From Bacillus sp. BA3 (GTDB lineage Bacteria > Bacillota > Bacilli > Bacillales > DSM-1321), in contig PIZR01000006.1 of NCBI GenBank assembly GCA_002835675.1, forward strand, positions 177,754 through 241,753: 64,000 bases of DNA, in the 5' to 3' direction. The translations under genes and the position numbers were made by a program. Under the pieces are notes generated by a model. That model ran no database searches. It saw nothing but the letters and a program-made list of their open reading frames with translations, and was not told the DNA's origin. This document shows positions 54,640-63,246 of the stretch, piece after piece; the first letter of the stretch is position 1; each line of letters opens with the position of its first letter.

Positions 54640-54667
54640 AAAATGTGCGCCTGACGGCACACATTCT
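54640..54667 (-). terminator. yfiBC terminator
   Basis: Reverse strand TGTGTGCC, GTCA loop, GGCGCACA, TTTTTTT. Confidence 0.88.
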
Positions 54668-54671
54668 TTCT

Positions 54672-56462
54672 TCATCCAATCTGATTTCCCCTTAAAGAAC
54701 TGCGAAATAGGTCGTAATAAAAACCCCTCTGCCGCAACAATTCATCATGGGATCCCTTTTCAATGACCCTTCCTTCATCAAGTACAAGGATTTGATCACT
54801 TTGCTGAATTGTATTCAATCTGTGGGCAATGACAAAACTTGTCCTTCCCTCCATCAAGCGGTGTAATGCTTCCTGGATTTTAAGTTCGGTAATCGTATCT
54901 ATGCTACTTGTCGCTTCGTCCAAAATCAATAGAATGGGATCAGCTAAAATAGCCCTGGCAATCGATAATAACTGGCGCTGCCCCTGACTTATTCCACTGC
55001 CCTCTTGATTCAAGATGGTATCATATCGATCTGGCAGTTTCATGATAAAGGAATGGGCATTGGCAAGCTTGGCTGCATTCACCACTTCTTCATCTTCCGC
55101 CTCCAGTCGGCCGTAGCGGATATTTTCACGAATCGTACCTTGAAACAAGAAGGAATCCTGTAAAACGAAGCCCATATGCTTACGGAGACTAGACCTCGTC
55201 ACCTGTTGGATATCCTGCCCATCAATCATTATCCGGCCGCTGCTCGGCTCGTAAAAACGGGCAAGAAGATTAATGATCGTAGTCTTACCGGCCCCAGTGG
55301 GACCTACAAGCGCGATGGTCTCCCCTTTTTCCGCCTGGAAATTAACATCATATATCGTTTGCTCCTCATCATTATACGAAAAGGAAACACCCTCAAAGAC
55401 CACCTCACCGCAGACATCGCGAAGTTCAGAGGCCTGCTTCTCATCCACTTCCTCTTCTTCTTCATCAAGTATGGCGAAAACCCGCTCCGCACCGGCAACA
55501 GCTGAAAGGAGTGTATTGAATTGGTTAGCCAGGTCATTGAGCGGACGGGTGAATTGCCTTGAATACTCGGTGAAGATGACAATTACCCCGATGGAAACCG
55601 TTCCTATGCCACTCAGCGCCAAAAACCCGCCGACAGCAGCTATTACCGTGAAACTTAAGTTGTTCAGTAAATTCATCAGTTTTGGAATCAGCCCGGAGTA
55701 TGATTGTGATAGGAAGCCGGCTTTCTTCAAGTTTTCACTCCGGATGATAAAATCCCGGATCACTTTATCTTCTTGTGAAAAAGCCTTTACGATCCGTTGT
55801 CCGGAAATCGTTTCTTCTATAAACCCATTCAGTTCCCCAAGGTTCTTCTGCTGTTGTTTAAACAGCTTTCCTGTCCGGTTCGTTATCCACTTCAGACCGA
55901 AGAACATAAGCGGAACGATGAATAAGGTTAAAACAGTTAATAAAGGGCTCAGATACAGCATGACTCCGATCGTCCCGACCAGTGTCAGCACACTTGAAAA
56001 AATCTGGATGACGGAACTATTCAAAGTGGAACTGACATTTTCTATATCATTCGTGACCCTACTCATCAATTCCCCATGCTGGCGCCGGTCAAAAAAGGGG
56101 ATGGACAGCTGGTGAAGCTTTTTAAATAATTGATTGCGCATTTCATAAACCGTATCCTGCGCGATTCCAATCATCCAATAATTCTGAAGCCACATGGATA
56201 GGGAATAGAATATATAGACTCCAAGAAGTCCGAAAAGAAGGGTGATCAGCCCCCCGCTATCTTTTGTGACAATATAATCATCAATGGCCATCCCAACAAG
56301 AAAGGGGCCAAGCAACCCCAAAACCGAGCTTATCAGCACCATGAAAAGGACACAAAATAACAGGCTTTTATTCGTTGCTAAGTAGGGAATGATCCTTTTT
56401 ATCGTATTCCAGGAGTTGACCGGTTTAGACTTTGCCTTATCGGGAGATATTCTTTGACTCAA
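54672..56462 (-). CDS. yfiC: ABC exporter half-transporter, YfiC type
   Basis: 596 aa: six membrane helices then an ATPase domain. Walker A GPTGAGKTTII, Q-loop FVLQDSF, signature degenerate as SGISQGQRQ, Walker B LLILDEATSSID with the catalytic Glu, and switch His in VIAHRL. With YfiB it forms a heterodimer in which its Glu builds the active site together with the partner's canonical signature. TTG start 56462 with AGGAGGGG upstream overlaps the end of yfiB by 26 bp; a longer frame to 56552 is internal to yfiB. Substrate unknown; homologues export drugs or lipids. Confidence 0.9.
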   Translation of the reverse strand: MSQRISPDKAKSKPVNSWNTIKRIIPYLATNKSLLFCVLFMVLISSVLGLLGPFLVGMAIDDYIVTKDSGGLITLLFGLLGVYIFYSLSMWLQNYWMIGIAQDTVYEMRNQLFKKLHQLSIPFFDRRQHGELMSRVTNDIENVSSTLNSSVIQIFSSVLTLVGTIGVMLYLSPLLTVLTLFIVPLMFFGLKWITNRTGKLFKQQQKNLGELNGFIEETISGQRIVKAFSQEDKVIRDFIIRSENLKKAGFLSQSYSGLIPKLMNLLNNLSFTVIAAVGGFLALSGIGTVSIGVIVIFTEYSRQFTRPLNDLANQFNTLLSAVAGAERVFAILDEEEEEVDEKQASELRDVCGEVVFEGVSFSYNDEEQTIYDVNFQAEKGETIALVGPTGAGKTTIINLLARFYEPSSGRIMIDGQDIQQVTRSSLRKHMGFVLQDSFLFQGTIRENIRYGRLEAEDEEVVNAAKLANAHSFIMKLPDRYDTILNQEGSGISQGQRQLLSIARAILADPILLILDEATSSIDTITELKIQEALHRLMEGRTSFVIAHRLNTIQQSDQILVLDEGRVIEKGSHDELLRQRGFYYDLFRSSLRGNQIG

Positions 56463-58185
56463 GCGAAATCCCCTCCTCCCCAAACTGTGAGTGAACGATT
56501 TTTCGATAAAGATCGCTTGTTTGAAGCAAATCCTCATGTTTCCCCAGTGCAAGGACTTGACCGCTTTCCAGCAACAAGATTTTGTCCGCCTCCATGGCTG
56601 TACTGATTTTTTGTGTAATGATGAGCGTTGTGCATGTATATTCCTTTAAAGCGGCAAGCAATTTACTTTCCGTTTTCAAATCCAGCGCACTCGTACTATC
56701 ATCCAGAAGGAGAATCTTCGGTCTGCGCACCAATGCTCTAGCGATCGATAAGCGCTGTTTTTGCCCTCCGGACAGATTCACTCCTTTTTGCCCTAACTGG
56801 GTTTCATATCGCTTCGGAAGTTTCATTACGGTCTCATGCACCTGAGCATGCTTGGCCGCAGCCATGATTTCCTCCATCGAGGCACCTTCTTTTCCCCAAG
56901 CGACATTATTTTTTATGGTTCCTGAAAAAAGCAGCGCCTCTTGCGGTACATAGCCGATCCTTTTCCGCAGAAAATTCAGGGGGATATCTTTCAGATCTTG
57001 GTCATCAATTTGAATGGAGCCGCTTTCAACTTCGTATAATCTCGGAATCAGCTGAAACAGAGATGTTTTCCCTGATCCTGTCGCTCCTAAGATGGCAAGC
57101 GTTTCTCCCGGATCGATGGAGAAGGTCAGGTTTTTCAATATCGGCGTATCGGTTCCAGGATAACGAAAAGATACATCCAAAAACTTGATGCCTCCCCCAT
57201 TTACGGCTCCACTCTTGCTTTCCGCCTTACCTTCATCAATATCTATCGGGGTTTCAAATATTTCCGTCACACGCTCCGCTGAAGCCTTCGCACGGGAAAT
57301 GACCATGATCAGCCATGAAAAAACGGAAAGGGATGCCGCAATTCTTGTGGCATAGTTGACAATCGCCACAACTTCCCCTACCTGTATATCTCCCGTTGTT
57401 ATAAATTCGCTTCCAAGCCAGAGAATGATCAGAATCGCCACATTCATGACCAACATCAGTACAGGCATCGTCGTTTCTATTAGACGAAGCGAAGTCACGG
57501 TCTTTCTTTTCAACTCTTCATTCGCATCGTCAAATCGGCCGATTTCATGCTCCTTACGAAGAAAAGCCTTGATCAAGCGCATGCCTATCAGGTTTTCCCT
57601 CATTACGCCATTAACATTATCGAGTTTTTTCTGTACGAGCTTAAACAGCTTGGCTGCTCGTTTCATAACCCATCTCAGGAAGAAAACAAGAATCGGAATT
57701 GAAATGACCAAAACAAGTGATAGTTTCAAATCGACCGCAATAGCCATTATCGCTCCGCCTATTACGATCAACGGCGCCCTCGCCATGATACGCAAGCCCA
57801 TAAAAACCGTATTTTGAAGTTGTGTCACATCATTTGTCATCCTTGTTATCAACGAGGAAGTCGGGATATTATTCAAATTTGCAAAAGAAAACGCCTGTAT
57901 TTTACCAAAAAGGCTTTTCCTGACATCATGTCCAAAGCTTTGACTTACATGTGATGCCGTAAATGAATTAACGATCCCGCCAAGAAATGAAAAAACGGAA
58001 AGTCCAACCATGACACTTCCCCATTTAATCACCACCGATAAATCTTTCTGCAAAATGCCATCATCAATGATCTTTGCTATAAATAAAGGTTGTAACAGCT
58101 CTACCCCGAGCTCGACAATCATTAAGGATAAAGCAAGAATGATCAAAAGCCAGTACGGCTTAAGAAATGAGGACAATTTTTTCAT
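56437..58185 (-). CDS. yfiB: ABC exporter half-transporter, YfiB type
   Basis: 582 aa half-transporter, partner of YfiC. Six helices, then Walker A GATGSGKTSLF, Q-loop YVPQEAL, canonical signature LSGGQKQRL, Walker B ILLLDDSTSALD in which the catalytic Glu is Asp, and switch position Gln in ITQKIS instead of His. This is the degenerate-site subunit of a heterodimeric exporter, like BmrC or TM287. Start ATG follows GAAGGTG. A Fur box lies about 175 bp upstream, so iron-dependent control is possible but its orientation target is uncertain. Confidence 0.9.
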   Translation of the reverse strand: MKKLSSFLKPYWLLIILALSLMIVELGVELLQPLFIAKIIDDGILQKDLSVVIKWGSVMVGLSVFSFLGGIVNSFTASHVSQSFGHDVRKSLFGKIQAFSFANLNNIPTSSLITRMTNDVTQLQNTVFMGLRIMARAPLIVIGGAIMAIAVDLKLSLVLVISIPILVFFLRWVMKRAAKLFKLVQKKLDNVNGVMRENLIGMRLIKAFLRKEHEIGRFDDANEELKRKTVTSLRLIETTMPVLMLVMNVAILIILWLGSEFITTGDIQVGEVVAIVNYATRIAASLSVFSWLIMVISRAKASAERVTEIFETPIDIDEGKAESKSGAVNGGGIKFLDVSFRYPGTDTPILKNLTFSIDPGETLAILGATGSGKTSLFQLIPRLYEVESGSIQIDDQDLKDIPLNFLRKRIGYVPQEALLFSGTIKNNVAWGKEGASMEEIMAAAKHAQVHETVMKLPKRYETQLGQKGVNLSGGQKQRLSIARALVRRPKILLLDDSTSALDLKTESKLLAALKEYTCTTLIITQKISTAMEADKILLLESGQVLALGKHEDLLQTSDLYRKIVHSQFGEEGISLESKNISR

Positions 58186-58322
58186 CTATGACACCTTCGA
58201 TTCTTCTTATGTAGATAGCATTTTTTTATCCTCTCATTATACATTTTTATACAGATTTTTTAAAAGGTTTTAACCGTTTTAAAGCATTGGTAAATATCTT
58301 GAATTTTTTTTTATAAATACCC

Positions 58323-58351
58323 TTGACAAATAACAGGAAATAAGCGAAAAT
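58323..58351 (+). promoter_or_regulatory. possible promoter next to Fur box
   Basis: TTGACA (58323-58328), 17 bp, GAAAAT. The -35 is perfect and the -10 is weak (four of six). The Fur box begins 7 bp downstream. Confidence 0.4.
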
Positions 58352-58357
58352 TCTAAT

Positions 58358-58384
58358 TGATAATGATTTTCAATTTCATTATCG
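58358..58384. promoter_or_regulatory. Fur box
   Basis: TGATAATGATTTTCA matches the 7-1-7 Fur consensus TGATAATNATTATCA in all but one position. It is part of a larger dyad, GATAATGA-N9-TCATTATC. Confidence 0.75.
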
Positions 58385-58600
58385 ATCTCTGAAATTTGAT
58401 AAGCAATTACGATATTCTCTTATCGTACCCTTTTGATATTGTACATAGATACAATGTCGCCCCGGCTTCTCTGTGCCTAGTAAAATTATATGCTCATTAG
58501 CGAATGCAAGTCACTAGAATATTGCCCCCTCTTTATTCAAGTAATTTATTCACGTTGGAAGCATATTAGGCAGCCGGGGATTATTTTTTTTCAACTATTA
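58385..58600 (+). other. structured non-coding stretch after Fur box (possible sRNA)
   Basis: No coding region. Contains GATATTGTA-CATAGA-TACAATGTC (58434-58457, one mismatch), GATAAG...CTTATC just before it, a C-rich GCCCCCTCT (about 58523-58531) and GCCGGGGATTATTTTTTTT, which could end a transcript. Confidence 0.3.
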
Positions 58601-58628
58601 GACTTACATATATGATTAAAGGAGCAGG

Positions 58629-59195
58629 ATGATAATGAAACTAGAAGATATCATTAAAGAACGGCGCAGCATCAAACGATTTAAGGACATTCCTGTTCCT
58701 ATTGATACCATTCAATCATTATTGGAAACTTCGACATGGGCACCGAACCATAAAATGACCCAGCCATGGCGCTTCGTCGTGGTGCATGGTGATAGCCGTT
58801 TAAAACTCGCAGAAGCAACCCGTGCATTCATGGAAGGCAAAGAGAAGGACCCTGAAAAGAAAAAAGCAGCCGGACAGCGAGGATATAATAAACTTATAGG
58901 TGTACCGATGTTTGTCGCAGTGATCATGGAAGAGAACCCGAATCCCATGACACGTGAAGAAGATTATGCGGCTACAAGTGCCTTGATCCAGAATTTCAGC
59001 CTGCTTGCCTGGGAACAGGGAATCGGGATGATATGGGAAACATACGGCATGATACACAGCATGGAGTTTCGTGAAGCTTTGGGCGTGAAACCAGGCGAGA
59101 AGATCGTCGGCAGCCTTCACGTTGGCTATCCCGATATGATTCCTGCCCCTCGTCCAAGGACCGCGATCGATCAACTCCTGACCATTATGGACTAA
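58629..59195 (+). CDS. nitroreductase family protein (YdjA type)
   Basis: 188 aa FMN-dependent oxidoreductase of the small YdjA-like group. IIKERRSIKRFKDIPVPID begins the fold; STWAPNHKMTQPWRFVVVHG binds FMN phosphate; SALIQNFSLLAWEQGIGMIW and KIVGSLHVGYPDMIPAPRPR close the active site. Physiological substrate unknown. AAAGGAG precedes two candidate ATGs (58629 and 58635); homologues would favour either. A Fur box lies 245 bp upstream, but whether it controls this gene is uncertain. Confidence 0.87.
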   Translation: MIMKLEDIIKERRSIKRFKDIPVPIDTIQSLLETSTWAPNHKMTQPWRFVVVHGDSRLKLAEATRAFMEGKEKDPEKKKAAGQRGYNKLIGVPMFVAVIMEENPNPMTREEDYAATSALIQNFSLLAWEQGIGMIWETYGMIHSMEFREALGVKPGEKIVGSLHVGYPDMIPAPRPRTAIDQLLTIMD

Positions 59196-59235
59196 CATAA
59201 AAGGAAAGCATCCAATCTTCCATTTGGAGACTCAG

Positions 59236-59281
59236 ACTGTAGACAAACTTGATGAAAATCGAGTTTTCTACAGTTTTTTTA
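59236..59281 (+). terminator. nitroreductase gene terminator
   Basis: CTGTAGACAAACTTGAT, GAAA loop, ATCGAGTTTTCTACAG, TTTTTTT. Confidence 0.88.
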
Positions 59282-59300
59282 TTGCTTTTACAATTTGAAC

Positions 59301-59426
59301 GTTGATTTTCCGCTCCAGGTACTCGCTTTCCGCGGGCGGTCCGGGAGCCTCCTCGGCTTACGCCTGCGATGTCTCCCCTAGACGCGCTTTTCCCCCAGGA
59401 GTCTCGCCCCTTACACTCCAATCAAC
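59301..59426. repeat. mosaic intergenic repeat with GTTGAT/ATCAAC ends
   Basis: GC-rich against its surroundings. Internal landmarks: CGCTTTCCGCGGGCGGTCC, GGGAGCCTCCTCGGC, TACGCCTGCGATGTC, GGAGTCTCGCCCCTTACAC. This pattern is widespread in intergenic DNA of Bacillaceae (recalled, not searched). A degraded copy in opposite orientation is at 8350-8435. Confidence 0.8.
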
Positions 59427-59505
59427 TTTGTTTTAACATATAGATAGAACTTATCCCTACATTCTTTTTTGTATTATATAGAAGTATTTAACTTGGGTGA
59501 TATGG

Positions 59506-59720
59506 GTGCTTTCTAAACACGATTCTATTCAGCAAGATCAACTCAGTGAATCATTTGGCTCGTAAACTTGATGTGCCTTTGACATCTCTTTCATTTATAA
59601 TTTGGTGAAAGATATGTATTCAGAGGTTGGAGCGTCAACTCCGTTCTCCTCTAATTGCTTTAACCACTTGACAAATGGGTATTAAATTAATAAAGACGCC
59701 CTGAACCCTACTGCGCGACT
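59506..59720 (+). mobile_element. decayed IS1182-type transposase N-terminus
   Basis: From GTG 59506: LSKHDSIQQDQLS, then after shifts NHLARKLD and FDISFIYNLVKDMYSEVG, which are the successive opening blocks of IS1182-family transposases. The middle is deleted, frames change at about 59585, and the rest (from about 59660) is no longer recognisable. Confidence 0.55.
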
Positions 59721-60022
59721 GTTAGCTTGTAATGATTATCACACGGTCATTGCCACTATCATAAAGAACCGAATGAAAAATCCAGCGTATGTATAGTGAC
59801 TAAAAGATTAATCAAAAGGCTATGTTAAAGGTAAAGGTTGATTTAGAAAGTAGACAATATAACAACTTTCAATTGGGTATTTATGTTAAAATGAATATAA
59901 GATTGTGAAAATTTCGACTTAAACAAAAGGGGTAGTTTAGTTGAAAAAGGATTAATTTTTTTGAAAAGTTCTTATTAAAATTAGGAGATATAATTAACAT
60001 ATTAAGGAGTACGGGGGATTTA

Positions 60023-60433
60023 ATGAGGTTTCTTATTAGTATTTTCATAGTTCTAATACTGCTATCGGGTTGTTCAAATAAGAACGAACAACTTATTTCT
60101 GTTCAAAAACATATTATTGATAAGGACTACTCATTCGTAGCGTATAAAGAACCTATTGAAAATAACAAAGCATTAAGAGTAGTGGAAACGCTAAATAAAG
60201 TAAAATGGGAAAAGTATAAATTGGATGTAGATAAGGTGGGTTATCCAGATTATATATTTTACTTTAACAATCAAAAAAAAGGGAATAAAATAGTGGTTTA
60301 TTCTGTTTGGTCTAATCCCGCTAGGGGTAAATATGTGACAAAAGATAACGGAAGCAAATATGTACAATTAAACAAAAATGAATCTGAGATAATATTTGAA
60401 ACAATAACTTCTTTTAATTCAACTTTGGATTAA
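60023..60433 (+). CDS. putative lipoprotein, unknown function
   Basis: 136 aa. A type II signal peptide MRFLISIFIVLILLSGC has the lipobox LSGC, so the mature protein starts at Cys 17 and is membrane-anchored. The rest is Lys/Asn/Tyr-rich (VETLNKVKWEKYKLDVDKVG, YIFYFNNQKKGNKIVVYSVW), a pattern seen in many short Bacillus lipoproteins of unknown role that resemble immunity or stress proteins, but I do not assign a family. Ribosome site AAGGAG. AT-rich and flanked by IS remnants, so probably acquired. Confidence 0.75.
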   Translation: MRFLISIFIVLILLSGCSNKNEQLISVQKHIIDKDYSFVAYKEPIENNKALRVVETLNKVKWEKYKLDVDKVGYPDYIFYFNNQKKGNKIVVYSVWSNPARGKYVTKDNGSKYVQLNKNESEIIFETITSFNSTLD

Positions 60434-60506
60434 AAGAGGATTATTGAGAGAGTAACTGAATGAGTTCCAACTAACGTGTGCTATAGCAAAAAACAATTAA
60501 ATAAAT

Positions 60507-60544
60507 GAGCTTGGAGATACATTTCCAAGTTCATTTTTTATGCG
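60507..60544 (+). terminator. lipoprotein gene terminator
   Basis: GCTTGGA, GATACAT loop, TTCCAAGT, TCATTTTTTAT. Confidence 0.8.
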
Positions 60545-60590
60545 AAACCAATACTATTTGTGATTTTCCTATTAAAGATATTCTGTAATT

Positions 60591-60790
60591 TTAGAAAGCG
60601 ATGTTTCTAAGTCTTAATGTATCTGCGGTTTCCCAAGTTCCGAGAACACTTGATAAAATAAGCATCAGCTTTTTCTTGCTTAAATCACTTTCCATTTTCC
60701 TAATGTCGAGGAACTGAAACCAGACTAAATAAAGCTGCAAATACTTCGTAGAAACGCCATTAAATCGACTAATCCATTTTTTTACAATCA
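60591..60790 (-). mobile_element. IS1595-type transposase C-terminal remnant
   Basis: The reverse strand encodes WISRFNGVSTKYLQLYLVWF and then about 40 residues to a stop at 60591. The segment RFNGVSTKYLQ-YL-W is characteristic of the C-terminal end of IS1595-family (ISXO2-like) transposases. Upstream (60777-60840) frames are broken. No catalytic DDE part remains. Confidence 0.6.
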
Positions 60791-60850
60791 GGATACCACA
60801 AATGATTACGTTTTATTCAAAATCAACCAAGAACTTAACACAGCCAATCA

Positions 60851-60887
60851 AAAAAACCCCCTTCTAAAAGGAGGTCCCTGAACGCCC
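60851..60887 (-). terminator. aspartokinase terminator
   Basis: Reverse strand ACCTCCTTTTAGAAGGGGG followed by TTTTTTT. Confidence 0.8.
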
Positions 60888-60891
60888 ATAC

Positions 60892-62238
60892 TCAAAAGAA
60901 CTCGTGATACAATGCCTGAATCGCCGTCTCTTCGTTGTGCCCTTTCACACCGAACATCATGCTTACCTCCGAAGAGCCCTGGTTGATCATCTCAATATTC
61001 ACCTTAGCTTCGGCCAAGGCTTTTGACGCTCTTGCCGTTGTACCGACATTATGGCGCATTCCTTCCCCTACAACCATGATCAAGGCAAGATCATGCTCCA
61101 CATTCACTTCATCGGCATGCAGCTCTTTCTTGATTCGGGAAATGATTTTTCTCTCGGCTTCACCTTTCATCTGGTCCTGCCTTAGAATAAGCGTCACATC
61201 ATCGATGCCTGATGGAATATGCTCATATGAAACTCCATAATCTTCAAGGATGTGCAGCAGTTTCCGACCAAAGCCAACTTCCCGGTTCATCAAATATTTG
61301 CTAATGTAAATGCTGCAAAATCCTTTATCACTCGCAATCCCAATAACGGGCCCGTTCGTATTATCCCGTGTATTCACAATGCGGGTCCCTTGTGCCGCCG
61401 GATTGTTCGTATTCTGGATATGGACAGGTATTCCCGCACGGAATGCAGGAATCAGTGCCTCATCATGAAATACCGAGAAGCCTGCATAAGAAAGCTCACG
61501 CATCTCACGATAGGTTAATTCCCGGATTCCCTTCGGATTGGAAACCACATTTGGATTCACCGCATAAACGGCATCCACGTCCGTAAAGTTCTCATACAAA
61601 TCAGCTTTGACCCCATTCGCAAGAATCGAACCAGTAATATCGGAACCGCTTCTTGAGAAGGTTAACACATCACCATCCAACGTATAACCGAAGAACCCCG
61701 GGAATACTACGATTCCAGGCTCATCACGCAGAGCATATAACCGATCATAAGACTCTGGCAGCACCTTGGTAAATCCACCTTCATCCGTTACGATCAAGCC
61801 TGCCTTCTTTGGATTTATATACTGCGCCTCTACACCACGGCTTTGGAAATATCCTGCGACCAGCTTCGCATTATTATCCTCGCCGCTGGCCTTCAAGGCA
61901 TCCAGATAGCGCTTCGGGTTAGTTTGGTCTGCATGCAGCAGTGCCATTAAATTTACATGAATCCCAGTGATGACACTCTCGGGTATATCCAACTCTTCAG
62001 CAATGCTCGCATAGCGGGATACGACATCTTCTATCAAATGCTCTCCGTTATCCCCGCGCAGCTGCTGTTCCGCAGCTTCAATCAATAAATCCGTCACCTT
62101 TATATCATCGGAATTGCGTTTCCCTGGAGCCGAAACGACTACAATCTTTCTCTCTGGATCAGAAACAACAATTTCGAATACCTTCCTCAACTGTTCACCT
62201 GACGCAAGTGAACTTCCACCAAACTTCGCAACTTTCAT
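60892..62238 (-). CDS. aspartokinase (YclM/ThrD type)
   Basis: 448 aa. Phosphorylates aspartate, first step toward lysine, threonine and methionine. Catalytic motif KVAKFGGSSLASGEQ at the N-terminus, GFFGYTLDGDVLTFSRSGSD and TDVDAVYAVNPNVV in the kinase core, then two ACT domains (SDKGFCSIYISKYLMNREVG; LALIMVVGEGMRHNVG). It resembles the monofunctional aspartokinase III (YclM) rather than the alpha/beta enzyme LysC. Start ATG 62238; longer in-frame extension to 62316 lacks a ribosome site. No lysine riboswitch or T-box seen upstream. Monocistronic. Confidence 0.9.
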   Translation of the reverse strand: MKVAKFGGSSLASGEQLRKVFEIVVSDPERKIVVVSAPGKRNSDDIKVTDLLIEAAEQQLRGDNGEHLIEDVVSRYASIAEELDIPESVITGIHVNLMALLHADQTNPKRYLDALKASGEDNNAKLVAGYFQSRGVEAQYINPKKAGLIVTDEGGFTKVLPESYDRLYALRDEPGIVVFPGFFGYTLDGDVLTFSRSGSDITGSILANGVKADLYENFTDVDAVYAVNPNVVSNPKGIRELTYREMRELSYAGFSVFHDEALIPAFRAGIPVHIQNTNNPAAQGTRIVNTRDNTNGPVIGIASDKGFCSIYISKYLMNREVGFGRKLLHILEDYGVSYEHIPSGIDDVTLILRQDQMKGEAERKIISRIKKELHADEVNVEHDLALIMVVGEGMRHNVGTTARASKALAEAKVNIEMINQGSSEVSMMFGVKGHNEETAIQALYHEFF

Positions 62239-62403
62239 CTCGACATCCCCTATTTTCGTAAATATTCTGTCAAAATCAACTCTCCCTATTATTACGCTTT
62301 TTCTCGAAACAATCAAGTGTAAATTCCATTATAGGAGGACATTTGTATTTTTAAAAAGGACATATCATCAAGACGAAGGATCAAGAATGGCTAAAAACAA
62401 ATA

Positions 62404-62437
62404 AAAAGACAACGGGCATATGCCCATTGTCTCTCCT
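62404..62437 (-). terminator. queF terminator
   Basis: AGACAACGGGCATATGCCCATTGTCT, near-perfect stem; on the reverse strand it is followed by TTTTTAT. Confidence 0.88.
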
Positions 62438-62442
62438 ATTCT

Positions 62443-62943
62443 TTAGCGATTATCCACAGTTTCCGGGTATAAGTCATGGTTCATCAAGCGGTAATTCGCC
62501 ATTTCCTCATACTTCGTGCCTGGTTTCCCATAATTTGTGTAAGGGTCGATGGAAATTCCGCCCCTAGGTGTAAACTTGCCCCAAACTTCAATATATTTAG
62601 GATCCATCAATTCGATTAAATCATTCATGATGATGTTCATGCAGTCTTCATGGAAATCACCGTGATTGCGGAAGCTGAATAAATAAAGTTTCAAAGACTT
62701 GCTTTCCACCATTTTCACACTGGGAATATAGCTGATGTAAATGGTAGCAAAGTCCGGCTGGCCCGTTATCGGACATAAGCTAGTGAATTCCGGGCAATTG
62801 AATTTGACGAAATAATCCCGGTTCGGATGCTTGTTATCGAATGACTCAAGGATTTCAGGCGCATAGTCAAATGTATATTTTGTTCCTTGATTACCAAGCA
62901 GTGTGATATCTTTTTTTAATTCTTCTTCTTTTCTTCCAGACAT
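62443..62943 (-). CDS. queF: NADPH-dependent 7-cyano-7-deazaguanine reductase
   Basis: 166 aa. Reduces preQ0 to preQ1 in queuosine synthesis for tRNA anticodons. Unimodular QueF with the thioimide Cys and substrate Asp in [39 protein letters not shown] with the conserved His/Asp, and [16 protein letters not shown]. Start ATG 62943 with GGAGGAC; the frame to 62964 runs into the leader. The other que genes are not adjacent. A preQ1 riboswitch and terminator control it. Confidence 0.96.
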   Translation of the reverse strand: MSGRKEEELKKDITLLGNQGTKYTFDYAPEILESFDNKHPNRDYFVKFNCPEFTSLCPITGQPDFATIYISYIPSVKMVESKSLKLYLFSFRNHGDFHEDCMNIIMNDLIELMDPKYIEVWGKFTPRGGISIDPYTNYGKPGTKYEEMANYRLMNHDLYPETVDNR

Positions 62944-63001
62944 GAAAAGTCCTCCTAATCCCACGCTTCAGGGAGATTCATAAAATGGGCCTCTATATAA
63001 C

Positions 63002-63031
63002 AAAAACCATATCTCCTCAAAGATATGGTTG
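63002..63031 (-). terminator. preQ1-riboswitch terminator
   Basis: Reverse strand ACCATATCT, TTGAGG loop, AGATATGGT, TTTTGTT between aptamer and queF. Confidence 0.85.
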
Positions 63032-63054
63032 ATTCGCGAAAAATATCAAAGCCA

Positions 63055-63088
63055 TAGTTTTTTTAAGAGGGTGATGCTATGAACCTCT
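63055..63088 (-). ncRNA. preQ1-I riboswitch aptamer
   Basis: Reverse strand AGAGGTTCATAGCATCACCC then TCTTAAAAAAACTA, the full class I consensus (stem AGAGG/CCTCT, loop-binding C, A-rich tail). A short hairpin CCCGATAATCGGG precedes it. Confidence 0.95.
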
Positions 63089-63246
63089 CCCGATTATCGG
63101 GAAATATTTTAAAATTGTCTTAGTAAATATAAAAAAAAATAGTCAATCTGTCAATGCAACTCTCTTAAATTGGGTTTGATTCCTTTATATATTCAGTTTA
63201 AAATGGAAAAAGCAGTTCAACCTATAAGAAAGAAGAGAATATACAC

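Noticed and set aside
55273..56115. 280-codon forward ORF
   Set aside because: Antisense to the yfiC-type ABC transporter; Ser/Pro/Thr-rich shadow with no ribosome site.
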